Assembly: GCF_004309355.1 (NCBI RefSeq)
Contig: NZ_BJCC01000015.1
Location: forward strand, 124,001-188,000
From: Enterococcus florum
GTDB lineage: Bacteria > Bacillota > Bacilli > Lactobacillales > Enterococcaceae
Direction of reading: 5' to 3'
Length of the DNA: 64,000 bases
This document shows positions 50,791-58,694 of this stretch, one piece after another; position 1 is the first letter of the stretch, and each line of letters begins with the position of its first letter. A program made the translations under genes and the position numbers. The notes beneath the pieces are model-generated. The model saw only the letters and a list, made by a program, of their open reading frames with translations. It had not been told where the DNA came from and searched no databases.

Positions 50791-51837
50791 TCACTGATCA
50801 TTCAGAAGTACGATTCTGCTGCACTCTTCCTCTTGAAGTAATGCTAGATCAATTGCAGATTGGATTTCCTCTAGTCTAAACCGGTAAGAAATGAAAGGCT
50901 TCACTTTAAGCTGCCTTTCCTCCAGAAAATGGATCGAAGACACCCATTCTTTTCCTGGAAAGGGCTCAGAATAAGGCTGTCCCAAAGCTTTCATTAGATA
51001 TTCTCTGCGGAAAATCGTCTCCTGCTCCTCCCGGCTTAATACACGATCCGCATGCACCCGCACTTGATAACCAATCTGACCACCCCTCTTTGTCACCCTC
51101 AAACACTGCTCCTGAGTAACCGTAGAGCCCGCACATTCCAGCGTGACATCCGTCCCCAGCCCGTTCGTCCATTCATCTATCTTTTTCTCTGGAGACTCCT
51201 TTAGCGAATGGATGGTATCCGTCACACCATAATGCTTCGATCTCAACAACCTGTCCTCATCAATATCGATGCCGATGATCCTTTTCACTCCAGTCAATTG
51301 GAGCCACTGCATACTTAAAAGCCCTCGAATGCCTAAACCAAAAACGGCCACAGTATCCTCAGGTTGGATGTTCAGTTCCATGACACTATGCGCCGCCACA
51401 GCCAATGGTTCGAGCATGATTGCTTCCTCAAAAGAAATTTGTTCTCCGATGGGGAGAAGATTTTCCTCGGGGACAGTGACATACTCCGCAAACCCACCTG
51501 GACGTTGAAAACCGATCATCGCATGGTGCTCGCACCAGTGCGATTTTCCCGAGCAGCAATACACACAATTCTGACAAGGGAGAAAAGGTACTGCAGTTAC
51601 CCGGTCTCCGAGTGTCGCTCGCTCTGCCTTACGACCGACTTCCTCGACAGTCCCTGCAAACACATGCCCCATCACCAAAGGATGCTCGTACTGCCATTGC
51701 CTCTGCATCCAATGAATATCCGACTGACAGATTCCTGCCGCCCTTACCTTGATCAGTACCTCGTGTTCGTTTGGAACAGGTCGAGGCAGCTCACAGATGT
51801 CAAATCGGTTTACTCCCTTCAGCACCGCTGCTCTCAC
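50791..51837 (-). CDS. Zinc-dependent medium-chain alcohol/polyol dehydrogenase
   Basis: A 348-residue MDR dehydrogenase. Catalytic zinc ligands lie in RAAGICQSDIHW (Cys) and LVMGHVFAGTVEEVG (His-Glu). The structural zinc lobe is CQNCVYCCSGKSHWC (four Cys). The NAD(P) loop is VAVFGLGIRGLLSMQWLQLT. The group includes sorbitol, threonine and galactitol-1-phosphate dehydrogenases; the substrate is not evident. GTG 51837 after AAAGGAGGGG is preferred to an ATG seven codons upstream. It follows a small XRE regulator gene by about 20 bases. Confidence 0.85.
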   Translation of the reverse strand: MRAAVLKGVNRFDICELPRPVPNEHEVLIKVRAAGICQSDIHWMQRQWQYEHPLVMGHVFAGTVEEVGRKAERATLGDRVTAVPFLPCQNCVYCCSGKSHWCEHHAMIGFQRPGGFAEYVTVPEENLLPIGEQISFEEAIMLEPLAVAAHSVMELNIQPEDTVAVFGLGIRGLLSMQWLQLTGVKRIIGIDIDEDRLLRSKHYGVTDTIHSLKESPEKKIDEWTNGLGTDVTLECAGSTVTQEQCLRVTKRGGQIGYQVRVHADRVLSREEQETIFRREYLMKALGQPYSEPFPGKEWVSSIHFLEERQLKVKPFISYRFRLEEIQSAIDLALLQEEECSRIVLLNDQ

Positions 51838-51857
51838 ATGATCCCCTCCTTTTTCCA

Positions 51858-52076
51858 TTACTCGCTGAAAACAAACAACGTGTCAAACTCCTTTTCAGAC
51901 AAATCGAACGCTTTCATAAATTTCACGATCAAATCATTCCCGATACCCCTGTCGCCATTCAGAATACGATAGATTGTCGAGGGCGCAACCTCCATTCGTT
52001 TGGCTAAAGAATACACGTCATCACCATATTGAGCCATCATACCTTCCAAAACTGCTTTTTTGAGTACTATTCTCAT
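51858..52076 (-). CDS. Small XRE-type DNA-binding protein
   Basis: A 72-residue helix-turn-helix protein: MRIVLKKAVLEGMMAQYGDD, then VYSLAKRMEVAPSTIYRILN and GDRGIGNDLIVKFMKAFDLS. It is essentially just the XRE DNA-binding domain. GGAGGCGGAAACG precedes ATG 52076. It heads the unit with the MDR dehydrogenase and diverges from another XRE gene, with operator-like repeats between. Confidence 0.75.
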   Translation of the reverse strand: MRIVLKKAVLEGMMAQYGDDVYSLAKRMEVAPSTIYRILNGDRGIGNDLIVKFMKAFDLSEKEFDTLFVFSE

Positions 52077-52130
52077 CGTTTCCGCCTCCATTGCCCTATG
52101 ACAATAATATAATACGAACATTGACTACAG

Positions 52131-52185
52131 GCAACGCTTTGTTGCGAAATGGCTGACATTGACTCGAATTTGTTGCCAATTGGCT
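52131..52185. promoter_or_regulatory. Operator-like repeats between divergent XRE genes
   Basis: TTTGTTGCGAAATGGCT (52138-52154) recurs as TTTGTTGCCAATTGGCT (52169-52185), 31 bases apart (three helical turns). GCAAC-GCTTT-GTTGC (52131-52145) and the palindrome GCCAATTGGC (52175-52184) overlap them. Either XRE protein could bind here. Confidence 0.5.
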
Positions 52186-52216
52186 ATATATTAGTAGGAA
52201 GAGGGGAGTTTTTCTG

Positions 52217-52525
52217 ATGGACTTTGGTAAAAAATTAAACACGCTGCGAACCTCTAAAGGTATGGGGGTAAACCAGCTCGCTTTAAAATCCGGGGTCAGC
52301 GCCTCCACCATTTCTCGATTGGAAAAAGGCGAAAGAAAGGACCCTACTCTTGAAACTGTAAAAAAATTGTCGAAGGCACTTGGTGTATCCATCTCTTACT
52401 TTGAAGAAGAACAGATTTCTCATATAGAATTGATCGCTGCTCATATCGACGAGGATATTGTGGCGGAACAGCTGGAGGATATTATTAATTATATTGAGTT
52501 TGTAAAGCAGAAGAAGCCAAAATGA
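52217..52525 (+). CDS. XRE family transcriptional regulator
   Basis: A 102-residue protein with an XRE domain (residues 1-65; MDFGKKLNTLRTSKGMGVNQ then LALKSGVSASTISRLEKGER) and a short C-terminal helix region (LEDIINYIEFVKQKKPK). It resembles SinR-like regulators of Firmicutes, where the C-terminal helices mediate oligomerisation. GAGGGGAG precedes ATG 52217. It diverges from the 72-residue XRE gene. Confidence 0.8.
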   Translation: MDFGKKLNTLRTSKGMGVNQLALKSGVSASTISRLEKGERKDPTLETVKKLSKALGVSISYFEEEQISHIELIAAHIDEDIVAEQLEDIINYIEFVKQKKPK

Positions 52526-52567
52526 AGCAGCGGCTTTAGAAGGTTTCGGGCTTTGTTTTTCACTACG

Positions 52568-52618
52568 AAAATACACCCATCGGAGGAGGACTGATCCTCG
52601 CTCCGATGGGTGTTCTTT
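52568..52618. terminator. Bidirectional terminator at the end of the sulfonate locus
   Basis: ACACCCATCGGAG (52573-52585) and CTCCGATGGGTGT (52601-52613) form a 13-bp stem. TCTTTTC follows on one strand and ATTTTCG on the other. Confidence 0.85.
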
Positions 52619-52630
52619 TCAGCTGTTTTT

Positions 52631-53569
52631 TTACCTTGTCTGCACCACAGATTCATCTTCTCGTGGTTCTAAGGTCTTTAATCGTCCGCCCAACTGCCCA
52701 TTGTGTTCATCCATAAATTCAACGATTTTACCTAATGTCGGACAAACGACAACGCCGGCATCTTCCAACGCTGCAACCTTCGACTTGACGGTTCCCATGT
52801 CTCCACTGACAATCGCTCCTGCATGGCCCATTTTCTTATTTTCGGGGGCATGCATGCCGGCGATATAGGCACAAATTGGTTTTGTGATGTTTAACTCTTT
52901 GATTTTCGCAGCAGCCATTTCTTCGCTGGTTCCACCGATTTCACCGATCAGCACGATCGCTTCTGTTTCGTCATCTTCAGCAAACAACTCCAAAACATCC
53001 GCGTGGTTCATCCCTACGATGGAATCACCTCCGATTCCCACACAGGTCGAAAGGCCATATCCTTTGAATGTCAGGTTTGACGCTGTTTCATGCGTCAATG
53101 TCCCGCTGCGGGAAATGATACCGATATGTCCTTTGCCATAAATATCCGCCGGCATAATCCCCAATTTGGATTTTCCTGGAGAGATGATACCGATCGTGTT
53201 AGGTCCTACTATGCGAGCACCTGCTCGGTTTGCTTCATGAACAATGTGCAAAGTATCCATGACTGGCACAAATTCGGTGATCACGACAAGCAGCTGAATA
53301 CCAGCCTGCAGAGCCTGAATGGCTGCCTCCTTAACAAATTGAGGCGGGGTCAGCAGCATAGCCGCGCGTATTTGCGGGTAGCTCGAACGAGCGTCCGCGA
53401 CAGTGTCGAATACAGGCACGCCTTCGACCGTTTGTCCGCCTTTGCCCGGCGCCACACCAGCCAGCAAATTGGCTCCACTTTCCAATGTGCGCTTCGCATG
53501 AATCCGGCCTTGCTTTCCTGTAATGCCAATGATCAGCATGGCTGTTTCTTGATCGATCAAAATACTCAT
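52631..53569 (-). CDS. ADP-forming acyl-CoA ligase alpha subunit (SucD-like; candidate sulfoacetate-CoA ligase)
   Basis: A 312-residue homologue of succinyl-CoA synthetase alpha. The CoA-binding Rossmann part contains IIGITGKQGRIHAKRTLESG (residues 13-32), GPNTIGIISPGKSKLGIMPA and ISRSGTLTHETASNLTFKGY. The phospho-histidine loop is KKMGHAGAIVSGDMGTVKSK (His in GHAG, about residue 247). This subunit binds CoA and carries the phosphate. It starts one base after the beta-subunit stop. Its place next to a CoA-acylating aldehyde dehydrogenase and a glycyl-radical lyase suggests that the ligase activates sulfoacetate (SauCD-type). Ordinary succinate or acetate activation is the alternative. Confidence 0.85.
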   Translation of the reverse strand: MSILIDQETAMLIIGITGKQGRIHAKRTLESGANLLAGVAPGKGGQTVEGVPVFDTVADARSSYPQIRAAMLLTPPQFVKEAAIQALQAGIQLLVVITEFVPVMDTLHIVHEANRAGARIVGPNTIGIISPGKSKLGIMPADIYGKGHIGIISRSGTLTHETASNLTFKGYGLSTCVGIGGDSIVGMNHADVLELFAEDDETEAIVLIGEIGGTSEEMAAAKIKELNITKPICAYIAGMHAPENKKMGHAGAIVSGDMGTVKSKVAALEDAGVVVCPTLGKIVEFMDEHNGQLGGRLKTLEPREDESVVQTR

Positions 53570-53570
53570 C

Positions 53571-54704
53571 CTATCGTCCCTCCTTTGCCTTTAGTAATGT
53601 TTGAACGGCCTCGTCGGTGGTTCCATATTTGGTTTGGGGGAAGCCTAATGCCTGATACATGTCCCAGCCTTGCTCTTGATTGAAGCCTCGACTTTTAATC
53701 ACCACGGTTTTTGGGATGCCCAGCTCTTTGTAAGCTCGAGTGATCCCTTCTGCCATGTCGGCACAATTATTGATTCCACCAAAAATGTTCACCAGGATAT
53801 AACTGGTTCTTTCATTTTGCAGGAGGATTCGCATGGCTTGATAGGTTTTCTCTGCTGTCACACCGCCGCCCAGATCAAGAAAATTATTGACTCGCCCGCC
53901 ATAGTGAAAGATCGTATCCATAGTAGCCATTCCAATGCCAGCACCCCCTGCCATCGTCCCAATGTCCCCTTCCGGATCTACCTCGATATAAGTGAGATCA
54001 TGGGTTTGCGCTTCGATCTCCTGTGCAGACTGTTCCTGTGCCGTTCTCGGCAAAAGCGTATAGTCGCCCTGACGATAGAGACTGTTGTCATCGATGACCA
54101 ATTTTGCATCGATCGCCACCAGCGTATCATCTTTTAACAAGGCTAATGGATTAATTTCGATCGTCGTAGCATCTAATTCAAAGCAAGCCATAGACAGCTT
54201 CTCAGCAATCTCTGCGACTTGGTTCATTCGATGGATCGGCAGATCGAAGACAGCAGCCGCCTTGCGGAAGGCCTCTGGATCAAAACCAGCTGTACAGTCG
54301 AAGCGCAGCAGCTTTTCGGGTGCGGTTGCGGCCAGCTCTTCGATGTCCATTCCGCCATAAGGCGTAAACAGCATGGTCATTGCCCGATTAGTGACATCCA
54401 GGGTCATCCCCAAGTAATATTCCTCTTCGATCGGCAGAAAGCCGCAGGCAATCACGCCTTCCATGACCTGTCCATTGATTTCGATCGCTTCGATGATTTT
54501 TTTGGTTTCAAGCAGCTCTTTTTCATTTTTTACGACTCGAACTGCACCAGCCTTTCCTCGTTTTCCAGAAAGTATCTGGCCTTTAAGTACACAAGGATAC
54601 GGAACCTTGCTTAAATCACTATCTTCTGTGAGCAGGATACTTTCGTTGATCGGAATACCGAAGCGTTCCAGCTGCGCTTTTCCTTCTATTTCCAAATAAT
54701 CCAT
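53571..54704 (-). CDS. ADP-forming acyl-CoA ligase beta subunit (SucC-like; candidate sulfoacetate-CoA ligase)
   Basis: A 377-residue homologue of succinyl-CoA synthetase beta. An ATP-grasp domain (about 1-230; QLERFGIPINESILLTEDSD, CVLKGQILSGKRGKAGAVRV, IEINPLALLKDDTLVAIDAK) is followed by a CoA-ligase domain with LDLGGGVTAEKTYQAMRILL and YILVNIFGGINNCADMAEGI. ATG 54704 follows AAAGGA and lies where family members begin; the longer frame has no support. With the alpha subunit it forms sulfoacetyl-CoA (or another acyl-CoA) from acid, ATP and CoA, or runs backward to make ATP. Confidence 0.85.
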   Translation of the reverse strand: MDYLEIEGKAQLERFGIPINESILLTEDSDLSKVPYPCVLKGQILSGKRGKAGAVRVVKNEKELLETKKIIEAIEINGQVMEGVIACGFLPIEEEYYLGMTLDVTNRAMTMLFTPYGGMDIEELAATAPEKLLRFDCTAGFDPEAFRKAAAVFDLPIHRMNQVAEIAEKLSMACFELDATTIEINPLALLKDDTLVAIDAKLVIDDNSLYRQGDYTLLPRTAQEQSAQEIEAQTHDLTYIEVDPEGDIGTMAGGAGIGMATMDTIFHYGGRVNNFLDLGGGVTAEKTYQAMRILLQNERTSYILVNIFGGINNCADMAEGITRAYKELGIPKTVVIKSRGFNQEQGWDMYQALGFPQTKYGTTDEAVQTLLKAKEGR

Positions 54705-54762
54705 AAGGTCATTCCTTTCTGTTTGACTCAGCATCTGCGGAAGGTGCTGTTCCTTTTCATTC

Positions 54763-56130
54763 TTATTTCCAAGCAAGCTCTGGATCCGGGAGGTAAGAGT
54801 CCTCAAGCGGATAGCCGACCCGGGTAATGTTCATGAAATGGGTATGACTTAAATTTCCGCTGAAGCTGTTATTCCCCCATGAGCCGCAGCCAAGTGTGGT
54901 TGTTGCCGTAAAACCGTTCGTCGGTGAGCCTCCCCCAGTCGTGCCTGCTGGTTGATTGACAACGACCCGCGAAACGGCACACTGAATCGCGGCATATTCA
55001 ACGTGCTCCGGTGTATTGGAATGAATCGCGATACTGTGGCCTTTTCCTTCGTAATCCAAGTTTTCGACCATCATTGCTACTCCTTCTTCAAAGGTTTGGT
55101 ACGGATAGACCGTCAATACCGGACATAATTTTTCGCGACACAGCACGTCCTCGCGACCGATGCCGTCTGCTTTGGCTACAATGGCCTTTGCTTTTGCGGG
55201 CACTTCGATACCAATGACCTTGCCAACCTGTTCGGCTGTTAAACCGACCACATCCCGATTCATTGCGCCACCCTCAGGGAAAATGCCTTCACGAAGCTTT
55301 TCAACTTGTTCTGCAGATTCTAAATAATAGCCACCATGCTTCTTGATCTCTTCAATAAAGGCCAAAAAGTCATTTTCCGGCACAAAGACAGTCTGTTCTC
55401 CTAGACAAATCAAGCCATTGTCAAAGCTGCGGCCGATCAAAATTTTTTCAGCGGCTGCAGACAAATCCGCATCGGTATCCACGATGCATTGGACATTTCC
55501 CTGCCCGACACCAAGCGAAGGTTTGCCGCTGGAATAGGCTGCTTTGACCATCGCAGGGCCGCCAGTTGCAACCACTACATCAGACAGACTCATCAAGCGG
55601 CTGCTGTCTTCGATCGAAACTTTTTCCAATCCCAACACGAGGTCCTCCGGAAAACCAAATTTTGCCAATTCACCTCGAAACATTTCGACCAAAAGTTTGG
55701 TACACTCTACTGCTCGCGGATGCGGAGCAAAGATCACGGAATTCCGAGTTTTCAAAGCAAAAGCCGCATTGCACATCGGTGTAACTACCGGGTTCGTGGA
55801 CGGGATAATGCAGGCCACTGCGCCTAATGGTTTGGCGATTTCCAGCATTTGTTTGTCTTTTAGTCGGTTGATGACGCCGACAGTTTTCTCGTTTTTGATG
55901 CTCTCCCAAATCAAGGAAGATTTCATCCGACATTTTGTGATCTTGTCTGCGGCACTGCCCATTCGAGTCTCTTCAGCAGCCATGACACCTAATCGTTCTG
56001 CATTGTCGTACACGATTTTGCAGACTGATCGTGCAGCAGCATCTGCTTGCTCTTGCGTCACAAAGGCAAATTGTTCCTGTGCCGCTTTTGAACGAGCCAC
56101 TAATTGTTCGACTGTTCCTGTTTCACTCAT
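54763..56130 (-). CDS. sauS: CoA-acylating aldehyde dehydrogenase (candidate sulfoacetaldehyde dehydrogenase SauS)
   Basis: A 455-residue enzyme of the acylating ALDH family (EutE/AdhE/SauS). Catalytic Cys is in SFDNGLICLGEQTVFV (about residue 243), and the NAD(P)-binding segment is VVVATGGPAMVKAAYSSGKP. The C-terminal NQPAGTTGGGSPTNGFTATT and LGCGSWGNNSFSGNLSHTHF signature is shared by acylating members. It interconverts an aldehyde and its CoA thioester. In this locus, sulfoacetyl-CoA to sulfoacetaldehyde fits because the ligase lies right after it (about 60 bases). Oxidation of acetaldehyde to acetyl-CoA is the main alternative. Confidence 0.8.
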   Translation of the reverse strand: MSETGTVEQLVARSKAAQEQFAFVTQEQADAAARSVCKIVYDNAERLGVMAAEETRMGSAADKITKCRMKSSLIWESIKNEKTVGVINRLKDKQMLEIAKPLGAVACIIPSTNPVVTPMCNAAFALKTRNSVIFAPHPRAVECTKLLVEMFRGELAKFGFPEDLVLGLEKVSIEDSSRLMSLSDVVVATGGPAMVKAAYSSGKPSLGVGQGNVQCIVDTDADLSAAAEKILIGRSFDNGLICLGEQTVFVPENDFLAFIEEIKKHGGYYLESAEQVEKLREGIFPEGGAMNRDVVGLTAEQVGKVIGIEVPAKAKAIVAKADGIGREDVLCREKLCPVLTVYPYQTFEEGVAMMVENLDYEGKGHSIAIHSNTPEHVEYAAIQCAVSRVVVNQPAGTTGGGSPTNGFTATTTLGCGSWGNNSFSGNLSHTHFMNITRVGYPLEDSYLPDPELAWK

Positions 56131-56202
56131 TTAAAAATCACTCCTTTTTTACTGAATCCACTTATTCATGAAAATCGATACACGAATCACATGTTCTTGC
56201 TC

Positions 56203-57633
56203 TTAATTAGTTAAATAAGATAATTCTCCAAAAGCTGGCCAAAGCTGCATCATTGCATAGCCGAACAGGATGACTAAGATTGTGCTGGCGATCGTCATCG
56301 GCAATCCGCCCTTCAGCATCTTATTGGCATCCAACCCGTAAGCAACCGGAATCGCCCGCACACTGATCGGCAGCAGATACTCCGAATTGTAAGCCATCAC
56401 CGTGATGAACCAATACGGAATCGGATTCAAGCCCATTTTGACCGCAAAGCCCAACACGATCGGGATGCTGACAGCTGAAGCAACGGTTGAATTCGTCAGT
56501 TCTGAAATCACGCGAGCAAAAATAGTAAAGACTACAATGGTCATCAATCCGCCATCTAGAGACATATCAGCAACGATGTCCGCAATCGCAGCACCGGCAC
56601 CGGAATCATTGACCAGTCGGCCGAGCGCCAAGCCTCCGCCAAAGAGCAGCATCATGCCCCACATAATCCCCTTTTGTGCAGTTTCCCATATAAGCAGCGG
56701 TTCTTTGTTGGCCGCATTGATCACGAAAGACAGACAGCCAAACAATAGGAAAATATAAGCTGGTGCCAAGCCCGGAAGCAGATCCGCGTATAAAGGCCGT
56801 GTGAAGGCCCCTATCAACGCAATCAAGAAAAGGGCCGCACAGATTTTTTCATCACGCTTCATTGGTCCTAACTCACTGTAGCTGCTTACAAAATATTCTT
56901 TCGTCCCATTCAAAGGACTTGATTTCCCATAAAGCAGCAGCATGCCGATCAAACTCACAATCGCTAGAACGATAAAGTACGGTGCCATACGAACGATCCA
57001 GTCGACATACATAAATTCATGTCCAGTGTATTCCTCCAAAAAGGAAATCGCTGCAATATTCATCGCTCCGCCTAACGGAGTTCCGACACCACCAAGACCA
57101 ACACCCCAACCGATCGCTAATAATATCGGAACAGCATGGGTGCTGTTTTTGATGTCTTCGATCCCTGCTGCGGCCAGCATGGAAACTGCAATCGGCGTGT
57201 ACAAGGCACAAACCGCCACATTCGGCAGGATACTGGAAACAAGCATGCTGGCCAGCAGCCAGACCGTGATCTGTGAACGCATCGATGGACCAATGATTGA
57301 TAGAATTTTCAAGGCAACCCGCCGATCCAACCCTGTAGCTGCCCAAGGCAACGTCAGCAAACCAGACCCAAAAATCAAAATAATACTGTCAGAAGCATAT
57401 TGTGCCGTCAGCGAAGCCATCGGCACGATGTTTAAAAGTGCATTTACCAAAACGGGCACGATCGCCGTGACCGTCATGTGAACCGGGCGGGTCACCCACC
57501 AAAAAACCATCCAAAGCAGAACCCCCACCGCTTGTGCTCCCGGCTGCGTAAGCAGATCCGACAGCAGTAAAATACTGGCCACTAAGATAGCCGGTCCCAG
57601 TACGAGATAAAGTAACCGTCGTGTCGTATTCAT
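56203..57633 (-). CDS. DASS/SLC13 family anion transporter 1 (next to ligase module)
   Basis: A 476-residue membrane protein with about 12 helices. The two ion/substrate-binding signatures are visible as LVSSILPNVAVCALYTPIAV (about residues 130-150) and ARVISELTNSTVASAVSIPI (about 380-400), the SNT-type motifs of SLC13 divalent anion:sodium symporters. Such carriers take up dicarboxylates, sulfate or small sulfonates. It begins the second transcript of the locus, with dehydrogenase and ligase genes after it, so its cargo is probably the ligase substrate (sulfoacetate is my proposal). Confidence 0.82.
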   Translation of the reverse strand: MNTTRRLLYLVLGPAILVASILLLSDLLTQPGAQAVGVLLWMVFWWVTRPVHMTVTAIVPVLVNALLNIVPMASLTAQYASDSIILIFGSGLLTLPWAATGLDRRVALKILSIIGPSMRSQITVWLLASMLVSSILPNVAVCALYTPIAVSMLAAAGIEDIKNSTHAVPILLAIGWGVGLGGVGTPLGGAMNIAAISFLEEYTGHEFMYVDWIVRMAPYFIVLAIVSLIGMLLLYGKSSPLNGTKEYFVSSYSELGPMKRDEKICAALFLIALIGAFTRPLYADLLPGLAPAYIFLLFGCLSFVINAANKEPLLIWETAQKGIMWGMMLLFGGGLALGRLVNDSGAGAAIADIVADMSLDGGLMTIVVFTIFARVISELTNSTVASAVSIPIVLGFAVKMGLNPIPYWFITVMAYNSEYLLPISVRAIPVAYGLDANKMLKGGLPMTIASTILVILFGYAMMQLWPAFGELSYLTN

Positions 57634-57725
57634 AAGAACTCCTTCCTCAAAACCACTGTGCTAAAATCATCAAAAATATTTTTGTTGTTTCCTCTAGTTT
57701 AATAACAAAAACAATTAGCACAATC

Positions 57726-57739
57726 GAAACCCAGGTTTC
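57726..57739. promoter_or_regulatory. Palindrome upstream of DASS transporter 1
   Basis: GAAACC-CA-GGTTTC is a perfect 6+2+6 inverted repeat, 93 bases upstream of the transporter start. It differs from the GTTGCA sites, so it may bind another regulator. Confidence 0.4.
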
Positions 57740-57778
57740 TTTCAATTACCAAAAAAGAATGTCAATCTGCGCACTTCT

Positions 57779-57815
57779 GTTGCATATCGTGCAACTCATT
57801 TGCAGAACATGCAAC
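57779..57815. promoter_or_regulatory. Tandem candidate IclR operators
   Basis: GTTGCA-TATCG-TGCAAC (57779-57795) and TTTGCA-GAACA-TGCAAC (57799-57815) share the same 6+5+6 dyad and are 20 bases apart, about two helical turns. They lie between the IclR terminator and the DASS transporter 1 gene. IclR-family dimers typically bind such paired sites. Confidence 0.65.
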
Positions 57816-57820
57816 AAAAT

Positions 57821-57866
57821 AAAAATGCCGAAAAATGATACGCGGCTCATTTCACGGCATTTTTTG
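57821..57866 (-). terminator. Terminator after the IclR gene
   Basis: AAAAATGCCG (57821-57830) and CGGCATTTTT (57855-57864) pair, with TTTTTATTTTG following on the minus strand. It splits the locus into two transcripts. Confidence 0.8.
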
Positions 57867-57874
57867 ACTATTGT

Positions 57875-58666
57875 TTATTTCGGGTAATACCCTAGCTTGC
57901 TGGATATCCGGCTAGCCGCAGCGGTCACCGCCTTCGCAAGCACTTGCTCGCGCTGCGGCTGTCTAAGATTGTAGGCACTTGTGGAGATGCTGACAGCTGC
58001 AATCGGCTCGCGATTTCGATTGAACACAGGCGCCGCCAACGAGCCGGTACCCAAAGCCAGCTCATTGATCAGAGTGCAATACCCCCGTTTTCTCGTCCGA
58101 ATCAATTCCTGATTAATCTCACTCACGTCAATCTTGGTGCCAATGGTGTATTTTTGCAGCTCCTTGCTTTTCAGGACCTCCTGCGCTTTTATTGGCGGAA
58201 GGTAGGCTAAAAAGACCCGGCCCATCGCGGAACAATGCATCGGATGACGGTGCCCCATCGGGATCAGCAGTTCCATGGCACTTTCGCCACAGCTGCAGAT
58301 TTGATGGATCACTTCGCCTTTTTTCGGTACAGCCATGTGCGCACAGACGTCGTACTTGTGAGACAAGCGATGAACCTCTGGAAAGGCATGCCTGTAAACA
58401 TCATTGCTCTGCATGGAACGGCCAGCCAATGCAACGATCTCGATGCCAGGATAATAGTACCCTGTCGCATCCTCTCGCTCTAAAAATCCCCAATCCAGCA
58501 TGGTATTCAAATGCCTAGAGACCGTGCTAATATTCATGTCCAGCTTAGCAGCGATATCAGAGGTTCGCTGCATAGGACTTGTTTCATCAAATGAAGACAA
58601 GATAGCCAGTGTTTTATTCAAGCTTTTCGTGTTCGACGCTTTGTGTCCTTTGACAAATTGGCTCAT
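57875..58666 (-). CDS. IclR family transcriptional regulator of the sulfonate locus
   Basis: A 263-residue protein. An N-terminal winged helix (about 10-75; SLNKTLAILSSFDETSPMQR then TSDIAAKLDMNISTVSRHLN) precedes the IclR effector domain. Typical effector-domain stretches are PMGHRHPMHCSAMGRVFLAY, RKRGYCTLINELALGTGSLA and PVFNRNREPIAAVSISTSAY. These regulators bind small acids. It is transcribed between the two DASS genes, 28 bases after transporter 2, and two dyads fitting an IclR dimer lie downstream of its terminator. A sulfonate or pathway intermediate is the likely ligand. Confidence 0.88.
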   Translation of the reverse strand: MSQFVKGHKASNTKSLNKTLAILSSFDETSPMQRTSDIAAKLDMNISTVSRHLNTMLDWGFLEREDATGYYYPGIEIVALAGRSMQSNDVYRHAFPEVHRLSHKYDVCAHMAVPKKGEVIHQICSCGESAMELLIPMGHRHPMHCSAMGRVFLAYLPPIKAQEVLKSKELQKYTIGTKIDVSEINQELIRTRKRGYCTLINELALGTGSLAAPVFNRNREPIAAVSISTSAYNLRQPQREQVLAKAVTAAASRISSKLGYYPK

Positions 58667-58694
58667 GAGAACAGTGTTCCTTTCTATTCCTTCG

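Noticed and set aside
52631-54704. Housekeeping succinyl-CoA synthetase (TCA cycle)
   Set aside because: Lactic acid-type bacteria of this group lack a complete TCA cycle, and the subunits are embedded with sulfonate-type genes; still possible in principle.
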